From NCBI RefSeq assembly GCF_003751225.1, contig NZ_RJKE01000001.1, positions 3,100,001-3,164,000 on the forward strand: 64,000 bases of DNA. The letters run 5' to 3'. This document shows, piece after piece, positions 8,490-17,341 of this stretch (positions are counted from its first letter, which is position 1; each line of letters opens with the position of its first letter). The position numbers and the translations under genes are program-made. Source of the DNA: Actinocorallia herbida. Its GTDB lineage: Bacteria > Actinomycetota > Actinomycetes > Streptosporangiales > Streptosporangiaceae. Below the pieces are notes generated by a model, which searched no databases, was not told the DNA's origin, and saw nothing but the letters and a program-made list of their open reading frames with translations.

Positions 8490-9567
8490 CCGCCATGTCC
8501 TTGGCCGGGGGCTCCGGGGCGTCGGGTTCGGGGAGGCCGGTGCCCTGGAGGTCGGCGTCGGTGAGGTCGGCGCCTTCCAGGTCGGCGCCGGCGAGGTGGG
8601 CCTGGGAGAGGTCGGCGCCGGGGAGCCTGGCGTTGCGCAGGGTGGCGCGGCCCAGGTTGGCGTTGGTCAGGTCGGCTTGGGCGAGGTTCGCGGAGGTGAG
8701 GTCGGCGCGGCGGAAGGCGGCGTCGCGCAGACGTGCCGCGCGCAGGTCGGCGTGGGACAGGTCGGCGTTGCGCAGGTCGGCTTCGGTGAGATCGGCTCCG
8801 GCCAGGAGGGCCCCGCGCAGGTTCGCGCCGCCCAGATCCGCGCCCTGGAGCTGCGCGTCGGTGAGGTCGGCGCCGCGCAGGTCGGTGCCGCGCAGGTGCG
8901 CGCCGGGGAGGCGGACGCCGCGCAGGCGGCTGCGGTTGAGGTCGGCCTCGGTGAGGTCGAGCGGTTCGACGTCGAGGTCGGGGTCGCGGCGGGCCATGAC
9001 GGACAGGGCGGCCTGGAGGTCGGGGCGCAGCCGGGTCCGTGGTGAGCGGGCGTCCCCGGCCCCGGCCGCGCCGGGCCGCGCGGAGTGCGCGTCGTCGTCG
9101 TGGGAGTGCTCGCGGAGGAACGCGGCGAGGACCGCCATGACGGTCGGGTGGTCGCGCGCGGAGTCGCGGGCGATGCGCTCCAGGGCGTAGATGCCGCCGA
9201 GCCGGATGTCGATGGTGGCCGAGCCGAGCTGCTCGATCGCGGCGGTGTACCGGGTCGTCACCTGGCCCTGCTCGGTGGCGACCGCGGTCTGCCGGGCCGC
9301 GGCGCTGCTGTCGAGTGCCGCCTGGGCGGTCCGCGCGGTGAAGTAGATGGCCGCGACGGCGAACAGGCCGGTGCCGATCGAGACCGCGCGCCCCCGCACC
9401 CGGTCGATCGCCTCCGCGAGCGCGGCCCCCTCCAGGCCGCGGACCCCGTCCGCGTGCGCCAGCACCCAGACGGCTCCGGGCCCGAGCGCCACCCACAGCA
9501 CGAGCCCGGTGACCACCACCCCCGCCACGCCTCCGACGATCCCGCCCACCAACCGCAAGTGCCACAT
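8479..9567 (-). CDS. Membrane pentapeptide-repeat protein
   Basis: About 362 residues. Two N-terminal membrane segments (about 6-30, LVGGIVGGVAGVVVTGLVLW, and 60-80) are followed by a conserved cytosolic segment (TTRYTAAIEQLGS, LGGIYALERIARDS). That segment is characteristic of a widespread actinobacterial family. From about residue 190 to 345 runs a long array of A(D/N)LXX pentapeptides, which fold as a right-handed square beta-helix. The array is complete and ends in a Pro/Glu-rich tail. An in-frame start at 9585 is possible; 9567 begins just before the first membrane helix. The function of this membrane-anchored class is not established. Confidence 0.88.
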   Translation of the reverse strand: MWHLRLVGGIVGGVAGVVVTGLVLWVALGPGAVWVLAHADGVRGLEGAALAEAIDRVRGRAVSIGTGLFAVAAIYFTARTAQAALDSSAAARQTAVATEQGQVTTRYTAAIEQLGSATIDIRLGGIYALERIARDSARDHPTVMAVLAAFLREHSHDDDAHSARPGAAGAGDARSPRTRLRPDLQAALSVMARRDPDLDVEPLDLTEADLNRSRLRGVRLPGAHLRGTDLRGADLTDAQLQGADLGGANLRGALLAGADLTEADLRNADLSHADLRAARLRDAAFRRADLTSANLAQADLTNANLGRATLRNARLPGADLSQAHLAGADLEGADLTDADLQGTGLPEPDAPEPPAKDMAVKE

Positions 9568-9628
9568 ACCGCTCAATCTAGACACCTGTCCGCGGCCTGT
9601 GACGTGTCCGGGCGGGCACAGTCCCTTC

Positions 9629-9655
9629 CCCGTCGGCCGGGCCGGAGGCGACGGG
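9629..9655 (-). terminator. Possible hairpin past the lipoate ligase gene
   Basis: Stem CCCGTCG/CGACGGG (9629-9635 with 9649-9655) around a G+C-rich loop, 12 bases after the stop at 9668 on the minus strand. The stem is short, so the call is tentative. Confidence 0.35.
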
Positions 9656-9667
9656 CGGCTCGGCGCG

Positions 9668-10732
9668 TCAGGGGATACGGGCCGTCCATTCGGGGTTGGC
9701 GAACTTGGTGGCGGCGAGGTGTTCGGCGCGGGCCATCTCCTCCGGCGTCACCTGGCCGGAGCTGAGGCCGTGGCGGGCGGCGAAGGAGGCGAGCATGCGG
9801 TCGATGACGGTCTCCCGGGGGAGGCCGGTCTGACGGCGCAGGGGATCGACCCGCTTCTTGGCGCTCTTCGTGCCCTTGTCGGACATCTTCTCGCGGCCGA
9901 TCCGGAGGACTTCCAGCATCTTGTCCGCGTCGATGTCGTAGCTCATGGTGACGTGGTGGAGGACCGCGCCGGGCCCGCCGTCGATCGGGGCGAGGCGCTT
10001 CTGGGCCGCGCCGCCGATCTTGCCCGCGTCGGTGGCGATGTCGTTGAGCGGCTGGTACCAGGCCTTGATGCCCATGTCGGCGAACGCCTGGAGCACCCAG
10101 TCGTCCAGGTAGGCGTAGGAGTCGGCGAACGACAGCCCGGAGACGAGCGGGGCCGGCACCGACAGCGAGTACGTGATGGTGTTGCCGACCTCGACGAACA
10201 TGGCGCCGCCGCCCGAGATGCGGCGGACCACGCTGATCCCGTGCCGCTCCGCCCCCTCCGGGTCGACCTCGTTGCGCAGCGACTGGAAGCTGCCGATGAT
10301 CACCGAGGGCTCCGCCCACTCCCAGACGCGCAGGGTCGGCGGTCTGCGGCCCGCCGCGACCTCGGTGGTGATGACCTCGTCCAGGGCCATGTGCAGCGCG
10401 GGCGGCTGCGGCGCGTCGCGGATGAGCTGCCACTCGTAGTCGCTCCAGTCGGTGGCCCGGGCGAGCGCCCGCCGCAGCGCGACCGCGATGCCCTCCGACG
10501 TCACCCCGTACATCACCGTGCCTTCGGGCAGCGCCGCGTCGATCCGCGCCGCGAGCCCTTCCGTGGCGGTCTCCGCGGGCGCCCCCACCAGCGCCGCGTC
10601 GATCGCCGCCAGCGCCTCGTCGGGCTCCAGAAAGAAGTCCCCCGCCACCCGGACGTCGCTCAGCAGCCCGTCGACCACATCGAGGTCGACGACGACGAGC
10701 TTGCCCCCGGGAACCTTGTACTCACCATGCAT
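9668..10732 (-). CDS. lplA: Lipoate-protein ligase A with N-terminal accessory domain
   Basis: A 354-residue ligase that should activate free lipoate with ATP and attach it to E2 or GcvH lipoyl domains. The order is permuted compared with E. coli LplA. The accessory domain, normally C-terminal, is first (about 1-75, KVPGGKLVVVD and VAGDFFLEPDEAL). The catalytic BPL_LplA_LipB domain follows (about 95-330), with RRISGGGAMF and the catalytic-lysine region DAGKIGGAAQKR. ATG 10732 has AAGGAAGGGG upstream; an in-frame ATG at 10837 lacks a site. The accessory-first fusion is known in some actinobacteria and archaea. It stands alone, downstream of the NACHT gene. Confidence 0.88.
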   Translation of the reverse strand: MHGEYKVPGGKLVVVDLDVVDGLLSDVRVAGDFFLEPDEALAAIDAALVGAPAETATEGLAARIDAALPEGTVMYGVTSEGIAVALRRALARATDWSDYEWQLIRDAPQPPALHMALDEVITTEVAAGRRPPTLRVWEWAEPSVIIGSFQSLRNEVDPEGAERHGISVVRRISGGGAMFVEVGNTITYSLSVPAPLVSGLSFADSYAYLDDWVLQAFADMGIKAWYQPLNDIATDAGKIGGAAQKRLAPIDGGPGAVLHHVTMSYDIDADKMLEVLRIGREKMSDKGTKSAKKRVDPLRRQTGLPRETVIDRMLASFAARHGLSSGQVTPEEMARAEHLAATKFANPEWTARIP

Positions 10733-10876
10733 TTCGGTGTGCCCCTTCCTTGCCCTTGAAGCAACACCAGGCCCTTCTTGTCGCTTCCCGTCCCGCTCGA
10801 CCTGAACCCGAGGTGAATGTTCGAACGAGGTGGCCACAGCACCGCAGCGGGCTGCCGTTGCATGTCCGGCTCCCGC

Positions 10877-13012
10877 TCAGCGAGGATCCGTTCGGGTACG
10901 GCGATCCGGCAGAACGGACCTTGGGGCGTCCTCTCGGTGGTTCTGAGCGAGGAAGTCAAGGAGTTCGCGGTGGACGAAGATGTAGCCGTGCCCCACCTGC
11001 CGAAGAATCAGGCACTCGGTCATGAAGTCGAGGAACGGCAGGCACGGCCAGGGGACCCGATCGTGCCGTGCGAGGTTGGAGCGCAGGATCCATTGCTCGA
11101 CAAGCGGTCCGCCACCGATCGAAACGAAGGTGAGCAGGAACGCGGCCGTGCCGAGGAGTACGCCGTAGTTTCCGGGCGCAACCGACTCGGCGGGTGCGGC
11201 AGAGGCGATGTAGGACGTGAGGAAGCCCGTCATCAGTCCCCAGGCAGACCCCACCCGCAGCGCGAGGCGCACCCGCGGACGCAGCGCCGGGCTCGGTACT
11301 TCGGAGCGCCGGAAAATGGTTCGGCCTGAGTTCGCCAGTTCGAACATGAGGCCATCGATCATTCCGGAGACCAGAACGTAGAAGACGAACAGTGCGATCG
11401 CGTAGACGGGTCCTGCCGGAGCCTTTTCGTGCACGCTGAGGCTGACGCCGACGCCGATGGTGATCGGCAGCGCTGCGATCTTGTCTCGCTGTCCGCTGTC
11501 GAGGAAACCTCTCACGGTCATGATGAACGATTTCATGACAGAGTTGGAGGTAATGTCTCCGCGGACAGGCAACTCTCGGGGCGGCCGGATGATGTCGACG
11601 GAGTTCCTTTGATTTTCTTGACTGCGCCAGGAGATGCCAGCGGCATCCTCGTAATCCTCGCTGGACATTTGGATGATCAATGCGATGCCGAGGGCCGTGG
11701 TCGCGATGAACGCCACAGTCGTGCCCGCGAGTACCTGGGAAGTGAGGAACATGACCGCACAGGCCGGTATTGCGGCCAAGGCCATGATGTACCAGGTATT
11801 GCTGAAACGCCGTCCTGTGAAAGCCCAATTGGTGCCCAAGAGGTCGAGGGTGAATACCGTTTGCCGGTCGCTCTGCAACCGGTGGGCCAGGAGCTTGAGA
11901 TAGCGGTGAGATTTATCGGGAGGATATAGTCGGTTCTTCCGCCATCGAAGCATCGTACTGACATATTGCGCATAGAGACGGTGGCGTGGGCCGGCGGACC
12001 GGTTCGCGGACGTCGTCTCGGGGCCGTCCCTGTAGGCGAGAGCCATGATGCTGAGAAGCAACGGTGAGTCCGCGAGCTGCCGGAGTTCGGGATCGGAGGT
12101 CAGCGCGGCCTTCAGACCGTCGAGGCCGGGGCCGGCAGCGGCGAGGAAGCGTTCGGTCTGAGCGGGGCTCAAGCGCTGGATCGTGACCATGCCATGAAAC
12201 TTGATTCCGCCCTCGAGAAGCCTGTATTCCTGGCTGCGGCAGCAGACCGCACTGCTTGTGGGGTTCTCATGCAGGTACCGGTTGAGTGCGCTGACACACG
12301 CTTTGCGATGCTCGAGGGCGACTTCGTCCAGTCCGTCGAACAAGGGTAGGATCTGGTGGGCGCGCAGCCAATCTCCCGCGAGACGTCGCGGCATGCCGTA
12401 GCTTTCGACGAGTTCGTCAACGATCCATTCACCGATAGACCTACGCTGCCGTGCCCAGGAGGCGAGCGGCAGGACGACAGGCACAGGATCTGTCTCGTTC
12501 CCCGCTTCGGACAAGAGGGCCTTGGCGAGTTCCAAGAGCATGGTGGTCTTGCCCGCACCCGGATCGCCGAGGATCACGATACGCCGGTCCATTCGCGCAA
12601 AGACCTCGGCCATCCCCGTTCCCGGCGGCAACTGTTCTCGTGTTCCGTTCGACCAGGTGACCGTGATGTCGAACGGGCGGTCGGTCGAGTCCTCGACAAC
12701 GAGGTCGAGTTCGATCCTGGCTTCGTTGTACAGGGACTTCTCCAGGACACCGGTCACCCAGAAACGTCTCACTCGGCGGAGGAGTTCGTCCCTCGCCTGG
12801 TGTGAAGGAAAGTCCGGTGAGGGTTCGTCTTTTTGGCTGACCTCCAGCACCGCCGCTGCGATGAGGATGACGATCAGGAGCGGCCACGCGACCCACAGTC
12901 GGCCTTGCCACGACGACGGAAGGACTCCGGTTGCGATGTTGGTCGCGATACCGAGCAGCGCGACGAACATGACCGAGAGGATGATCTGGGCGCGGCGCAG
13001 CATGGATCCCAT
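10877..13012 (-). CDS. Membrane-associated NACHT-domain NTPase (STAND family)
   Basis: A 711-residue STAND ATPase. Two N-terminal membrane segments (about 7-25 and 40-57) precede a NACHT core with Walker A GDPGAGKTT (149-157) and Walker B LPLFDGLDEV (222-231), where the double acid is D-E as in NACHTs. After the helical arm (about 300-420, ending YAQYVSTMLRWRKN) come roughly six more membrane helices, and the C-terminus keeps the NACHT closing motif YIFVHRELLDFLAQ. Codon use is clearly less GC-rich than that of its neighbours, with many A/T third positions, which suggests horizontal transfer. Bacterial NACHT proteins include anti-phage NLR-like systems, but no effector domain is recognisable here. 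ATG 13012 or 13003 are both possible. Confidence 0.85.
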   Translation of the reverse strand: MGSMLRRAQIILSVMFVALLGIATNIATGVLPSSWQGRLWVAWPLLIVILIAAAVLEVSQKDEPSPDFPSHQARDELLRRVRRFWVTGVLEKSLYNEARIELDLVVEDSTDRPFDITVTWSNGTREQLPPGTGMAEVFARMDRRIVILGDPGAGKTTMLLELAKALLSEAGNETDPVPVVLPLASWARQRRSIGEWIVDELVESYGMPRRLAGDWLRAHQILPLFDGLDEVALEHRKACVSALNRYLHENPTSSAVCCRSQEYRLLEGGIKFHGMVTIQRLSPAQTERFLAAAGPGLDGLKAALTSDPELRQLADSPLLLSIMALAYRDGPETTSANRSAGPRHRLYAQYVSTMLRWRKNRLYPPDKSHRYLKLLAHRLQSDRQTVFTLDLLGTNWAFTGRRFSNTWYIMALAAIPACAVMFLTSQVLAGTTVAFIATTALGIALIIQMSSEDYEDAAGISWRSQENQRNSVDIIRPPRELPVRGDITSNSVMKSFIMTVRGFLDSGQRDKIAALPITIGVGVSLSVHEKAPAGPVYAIALFVFYVLVSGMIDGLMFELANSGRTIFRRSEVPSPALRPRVRLALRVGSAWGLMTGFLTSYIASAAPAESVAPGNYGVLLGTAAFLLTFVSIGGGPLVEQWILRSNLARHDRVPWPCLPFLDFMTECLILRQVGHGYIFVHRELLDFLAQNHREDAPRSVLPDRRTRTDPR

Positions 13013-13196
13013 TTTTACCGTCTCATGTGTCGATCGGGCCACTGGTCGTGGTGATCTCTTAGAGACGGAAGCAACGGGTGTGGGCCGAGGAAGATCCGAC
13101 CGAATGGCCCTGAACGCTTTATCGCGAAGGGTGCTTGGCAGCGCTCTGACGGAGGGACCCGCGACCTGTGCCGCGCCTGTCATCTCCCGCCGTCCG

Positions 13197-14099
13197 TCAG
13201 GGGACGGGGTGGAGGCGGGCGTGGTGGACGAGCTGGTGGTGCAGGTCGCGGACGGCGCTGGGGAGGCGGGGGGAGGGGCGGCCCTGGAGGAGGAGGAAGA
13301 CCTCGGTCTGGGGGAGGGAGAGGGGGCGGATGGTGATGGCGCCGAGGCGTTCCAGGGGGTCGCCGCGCACGCTGTAGTCGGGCAGGAGGGTGACGCCCAT
13401 GCCTTCGGCGACCATGAGCTTGCCCATCTCGGCGCCGTCGGTGGAGTAGGAGAACGGGACGCGGCCGTCGTAGAGGCGGTGGACGTACCGGTGCATGAGG
13501 TAGCCCGCGCGCATGACGATGAGCGGCTCGGTGAGCAGGTCGTCGGTGGTGAGCGTGTCCAGCGAGGCCAGGGGGCTGTCGGCGCGGACGCAGGCGACGA
13601 CCCTGCCGCGCAGCAGGAGGGTGGAGTCGAGGTCGTGCGGCGGGTCGTCGCCCGCGAGCACGTTGACGAGGCCGAGGTCGAGGCCGCCTTCGAGGAGCGA
13701 CCGGTGGATGTCGGCCTGCTGGGCGGGCATCACCTCGACCCGGGTCTCGGGGTGGATCCGGCGGAACGCCTGGACGGCGGGGGCGAGCAGCGAGACCGTC
13801 GCGGCGTTGACGGTGCCGAGCCGGACCATCCGGTTGCTCTGGTGCTGCTGGTCGGCGGCCCGGTTGAGCCGGTCGACGGCCTCCAGGACGCCGGTGATGT
13901 AGGGCAGGAGCTCCCGCCCGTCGCTGCTGATGCTGGCGCCGGACCGCTTGCGGTCCAGGAGCGTCACCGACAGCTCCCGCTCCAGGTTCCGGATGGTCTC
14001 GCTCAGCGCGGGCTGGGAGACGTGCAGTTCCTGGGCCGCCCTGCGCAGTGATCCGAGGCGGGTGACCGCCGCGAGGTACTCCAGCTGCTCGATCCGCAA
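13197..14099 (-). CDS. LysR-family regulator of the organosulfur operon
   Basis: A 300-residue LTTR. The winged HTH is at 1-60 (LEYLAAVTRLGSLRRAAQELHVSQPALSETIRN in two parts), followed by the linker helix and a LysR_substrate domain (about 90-290). The natural start is TTG 14099, preceded by AGGAG at 6-7 bases; the open frame runs further up to 14234 but that part is not LysR-like. It is divergent from the monooxygenase/ABC operon that starts at 14445. LTTRs of this position (CysB/Cbl/SsuR-like logic) normally respond to a pathway metabolite and control the divergent operon; that role is inferred here from position only. Confidence 0.88.
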   Translation of the reverse strand: MRIEQLEYLAAVTRLGSLRRAAQELHVSQPALSETIRNLERELSVTLLDRKRSGASISSDGRELLPYITGVLEAVDRLNRAADQQHQSNRMVRLGTVNAATVSLLAPAVQAFRRIHPETRVEVMPAQQADIHRSLLEGGLDLGLVNVLAGDDPPHDLDSTLLLRGRVVACVRADSPLASLDTLTTDDLLTEPLIVMRAGYLMHRYVHRLYDGRVPFSYSTDGAEMGKLMVAEGMGVTLLPDYSVRGDPLERLGAITIRPLSLPQTEVFLLLQGRPSPRLPSAVRDLHHQLVHHARLHPVP

Positions 14100-14159
14100 A
14101 TGCCGCTCCTGTCGTCGCCGGTGGAAGGGATTCCCTGCCGCCCTCTCGACAGCGCCTAT

Positions 14160-14189
14160 TTGACGCTGCGTGAGGCACGGGACAATACT
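14160..14189 (+). promoter_or_regulatory. Candidate promoter of the organosulfur operon
   Basis: A TTGACG -35 (14160-14165) and an AATACT -10 (14184-14189), 18 bp apart, lie between the LysR start and the mini-ORF. Match to the SigA-type consensus is 5/6 and 4/6. It is 255 bp upstream of the first enzyme gene, which leaves a long leader. Confidence 0.4.
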
Positions 14190-14388
14190 AACCATGTCCA
14201 CCTGAAAGGTAGGGATTGTGTCGGCGCAGGTCATGGGCCATCGAACCGGTCACGGTCAGGGCGCCTCGGTCGCCTGCGAAGGTCGCTCCCCGCGACCCGG
14301 GGTGTACCGGGGTCCGGGCGCGCTGCACGCGTCACCCTGTCTCCCCGCGCGCGGGCCGGCCCGCGCGTCCCGGTATGGAAAGGTCCCC

Positions 14389-14448
14389 ATGAACGCAAGC
14401 GCGACGCACCTCCACCGCGGTGGAACGTTCCGCGGAGCCGCCGCGTGA
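14389..14448 (+). CDS. 19-codon leader ORF translationally coupled to the first operon gene
   Basis: ATG 14389 is preceded by GGAAAGG and encodes 19 residues (MNASATHLHRGGTFRGAAA). Its TGA (14446-14448) overlaps the GTG start of the next gene (GTGA). It contains no Cys, so it is unlike the known Cys-type sulfur leader peptides. A perfect 14-bp palindrome, TCCACCGCGGTGGA (14411-14424), lies inside it. The role could be coupling or attenuation; the evidence is only layout. Confidence 0.4.
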   Translation: MNASATHLHRGGTFRGAAA

Positions 14449-15650
14449 GCGCCACGGTGATCCGCACCGGCGACCAGGCCGTCGCGGCGGCCCGCGACCT
14501 CGCCGCCCGGCTGGCCGAGGGCGCCTCCGCCCGCGACCTCGACCGCCGCCTCCCGCATGCCGAACTCGACGCGCTGTCCGAAGCCGGGATCTTCGGGCTG
14601 ACCGTCCCCGCCCGCTTCGGCGGCGCCGACGTGCCCGTCACCGCGCTCGCCGAGGTCTTCCGGCTGATCGCCGCGGCGGACCCGAGCATCGGCCAGATCC
14701 CGCACAGCCACTTCGTGTTCCTCGAGGCGCTGCGCCTGCGCGGCACCGAGGCCCAGCAGGCGCGCTTCTTCGCCGAGGCGCTGGCCGGGCGCCGGTTCGC
14801 CAACGCCCAGTCCGAGCGGTCCGGCCGCACCATCACCGACGACGCGACGACCCTCACCCCCGATGGCGCGGGCGGCTTCGTCCTGGACGGCGAGAAGTTC
14901 TACGCCACGGGCTCGCTGTTCGCGCACTGGCTCGTCGTCCGCGCCGTCCTCCCGCACGAGGCGCCGACCCCGTCCGGGGCCCTGCGCAAGGCCGTCGCCT
15001 ACATCCCCGCCGACGCCCCGGGCGTCACCATCGAGGACGACTGGGACGCGCTCGGCCAGCGCACCACGGGCAGCGGCACGGTCCGGCTCGCCCGGGTCGC
15101 GGTGCCCGCCGACGCCGTCGTCCCCTACACCGAGATCTTCGACGTGCCCACCGCCTACGGCTCGTTCGCCCAGGTCCTGCACGCCGCCCTGGACGCCGGG
15201 ATCGCCCGCGCCGCCCTCACCGAGGCGGTCCGGCAGGTCGCCCGCGCCCGGCCGTGGTTCGAGAGCGGCGCGGACCGGGCCGCCGAGGACCCGCTGCTCG
15301 TCCAGCAGGCGGGGGAGCTGGAGATCACCGTCCGCGCCGCCGAAGCCCTGCTGCGGGAGGCCGCCGAGGCCGTCGACGCCGCCCGCACCGCCCCCGACGA
15401 GACGACCACCGTGCACGCCTCGGTCACCACGGCCGTCGCCAAGGTCGCCACGGCCCGCGCCTGTGTGGAGGCGTCCTCCGCCCTGTTCGAGCTGGCGGGG
15501 ACGCGCGGTGCCCTCGCCGGGCTCAACCTCTCCCGGTACTGGCGCGACGCCCGCACGCACACCCTGCACGACCCGTCCCGCTGGAAGGTCCAGCACATCG
15601 GCCGCCATCTGCTCGACGGCGCCGCGCCGCCCCGGCACGGCCTGCTCTGA
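14445..15650 (+). CDS. SfnB/DszC-type flavin-dependent monooxygenase (acyl-CoA dehydrogenase fold)
   Basis: A 401-residue enzyme with acyl-CoA dehydrogenase fold (N-terminal helical domain 15-130, beta domain 135-235, C-terminal helices 245-400). It lacks the usual catalytic Glu region of dehydrogenases and shows the pattern of SfnB, DszC and TdsC relatives: RFANAQSERSG, a GEKFYATGS motif, and ALGQRTTGSGTV. Such proteins use reduced FMN and O2 to attack sulfur or neighbouring carbon of organosulfur compounds. GTG 14445 overlaps the stop of a leader ORF. It is first of seven genes (14445-24608) and is one of three paralogues. No flavin reductase is in the operon, so reduced flavin must come from elsewhere. 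Confidence 0.85.
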   Translation: MSATVIRTGDQAVAAARDLAARLAEGASARDLDRRLPHAELDALSEAGIFGLTVPARFGGADVPVTALAEVFRLIAAADPSIGQIPHSHFVFLEALRLRGTEAQQARFFAEALAGRRFANAQSERSGRTITDDATTLTPDGAGGFVLDGEKFYATGSLFAHWLVVRAVLPHEAPTPSGALRKAVAYIPADAPGVTIEDDWDALGQRTTGSGTVRLARVAVPADAVVPYTEIFDVPTAYGSFAQVLHAALDAGIARAALTEAVRQVARARPWFESGADRAAEDPLLVQQAGELEITVRAAEALLREAAEAVDAARTAPDETTTVHASVTTAVAKVATARACVEASSALFELAGTRGALAGLNLSRYWRDARTHTLHDPSRWKVQHIGRHLLDGAAPPRHGLL

Positions 15651-15709
15651 CCTTCGCCATGACCCCGTTCGATCCCGGCACGACCCCTGAGAACAGAAAG
15701 ACCACCAAC

Positions 15710-17341
15710 GTGCGCAGAACCCTTCCTTCGCTGTCCGTCGCCCTCCTGAGCACGGTGCTGCTCGCCGCGTGCGGCGGGGGCGGCGGCGAAGACACCGCGA
15801 ACCTGACGCCGCAGCAGGGCGGGACCCTGGTCTACGCGACGGGTGACGACGAGCCGGCCTGCCTCGACCCGCAGACCCGCGGCAACGTCCCGCAGGCGCT
15901 GCTCGGCAGCCAGTTCCTGGAGAGCCTCTTCTACCAGGACGAGAAGGGCGAGATCCAGCCGTGGCTGGCCTCCGCCTGGAAGGTCTCCGAGGACGGCAAG
16001 GCCTGGACGGTCGACGTCCGCCAGGACGTGAAGTTCTCCGACGGAACCCCGCTCAACGCCGAGGCCGTCAAGGTCAACATCGACCGCGTCCTGAACCCCG
16101 ACACCCAGTCGACCACCGGCCGGCTCGCCCTGTCGAAGGTCGACAAGGTCGAGGTGACGGGCGAGTACACCGCGGTGATCCACCTGCTCCAGCCCGACGG
16201 CGCCCTCCTGGAGTCCCTGTCGCAGGTGTGGCTCCCGATCGAGTCGCCGACGGCCCTGAAGCGGAGCAACGAGGAGAACTGCCTCTCCCCGGTCGGCACC
16301 GGCCCGTTCAAGATCGAGTCCTGGACCAAGCAGGACAACGTCACCCTCGCCCGCAACGACTCCTACAGCACGCCGCCGCCCGGCGCGTCGCACACCGGCC
16401 CCGCCTATCTCGACAAGATCGTGTGGCGCTTCGTGCCGGACGGCACCACCCGCTTCGCGGCCCTCCAGAGCGGCCAGGTCAACGTGGTGGACGTCCTGGA
16501 GCCGCAGAACGCGGTCGCGGCGAAGAACATCCCGACGCTGGGGACGCTGATCGCCTCCCGGCCCGGCGAGCCCGTCGAGATCAAGCTGAACACCGGGCGC
16601 GCCCCGTTCGACGACGCCAAGGTGCGCGAGGCGTTCTTCTCCGCCGTCGACGTCGCGGGCGCGCTCAAGAGCGTCTACCTCGGCACCGTCGAGCAGGCGA
16701 AGTCGCCGCTCAGCTCCGCCACCCGCTACCGCGCCGACACCGTCAAGCAGGCCTACGACCCCGACGCCGCGAACCAGCTCCTCGACGAGGCGGGCTGGAC
16801 CGCCAAGGACGCCGACGGCATCCGCAGCAAGGACGGCAAGGCCCTGACCGTCGTCCTGCCGTACGCCGCGACGATCCCGCTGGAGCCCGGCTTCTACGAG
16901 CAGGTCCAGGCGACCGCGAAGAAGGTCGGATTCGACGTCAAGCTCCAGCCGCTGGAGACCGCCAAGTGGTGGGTCGCCAACAACGACTGGGAGTACGACG
17001 CGCTCCCGATCTACTACACGAAGAACTCCGCCGACGTCCTGCGCATCACCTCCCTCAGCTCGGCCAACACCGCGACGACGGTCGGCGGCTACCACTCGGG
17101 CAACACGGCCCTGAAGAGCCCCGAGCTCGACGCGCTGCTGGAGAAGGCCGGCGAGAGCACCGACGACACCGAGCGCGCCGACCTCTACAAGCAGGCCCAG
17201 GAGCTGCTCTCCAACGGCTACTACGTGCTGCCCGTCTACGACCAGCAGACGCGCCTCGGCTACGAGACCAAGGTGAAGGGCCTGCGCCTGCTCCCGTCGC
17301 TGAGCATGCCGACCTTCTACGACGCCTGGATCAACGACTGA
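15710..17341 (+). CDS. ABC transporter substrate-binding lipoprotein (SBP_bac_5)
   Basis: A 543-residue extracytoplasmic binding protein of the peptide/nickel cluster-C type. The signal peptide ends with lipobox LLAAC followed by a Gly-rich spacer. The mature part has the family signatures WKVSEDGKAWTVDVRQDVKFSDG, GTGPFKIESW and the C-terminal lobe pattern. GTG 15710 fits the signal peptide and has AGAAAG upstream; ATG 15659 is in frame but has no ribosome site. The stop overlaps the next start (TGATG). In this operon the likely cargo is an organosulfur compound rather than a peptide, which is an inference from the surrounding monooxygenases. Confidence 0.88.
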   Translation: MRRTLPSLSVALLSTVLLAACGGGGGEDTANLTPQQGGTLVYATGDDEPACLDPQTRGNVPQALLGSQFLESLFYQDEKGEIQPWLASAWKVSEDGKAWTVDVRQDVKFSDGTPLNAEAVKVNIDRVLNPDTQSTTGRLALSKVDKVEVTGEYTAVIHLLQPDGALLESLSQVWLPIESPTALKRSNEENCLSPVGTGPFKIESWTKQDNVTLARNDSYSTPPPGASHTGPAYLDKIVWRFVPDGTTRFAALQSGQVNVVDVLEPQNAVAAKNIPTLGTLIASRPGEPVEIKLNTGRAPFDDAKVREAFFSAVDVAGALKSVYLGTVEQAKSPLSSATRYRADTVKQAYDPDAANQLLDEAGWTAKDADGIRSKDGKALTVVLPYAATIPLEPGFYEQVQATAKKVGFDVKLQPLETAKWWVANNDWEYDALPIYYTKNSADVLRITSLSSANTATTVGGYHSGNTALKSPELDALLEKAGESTDDTERADLYKQAQELLSNGYYVLPVYDQQTRLGYETKVKGLRLLPSLSMPTFYDAWIND

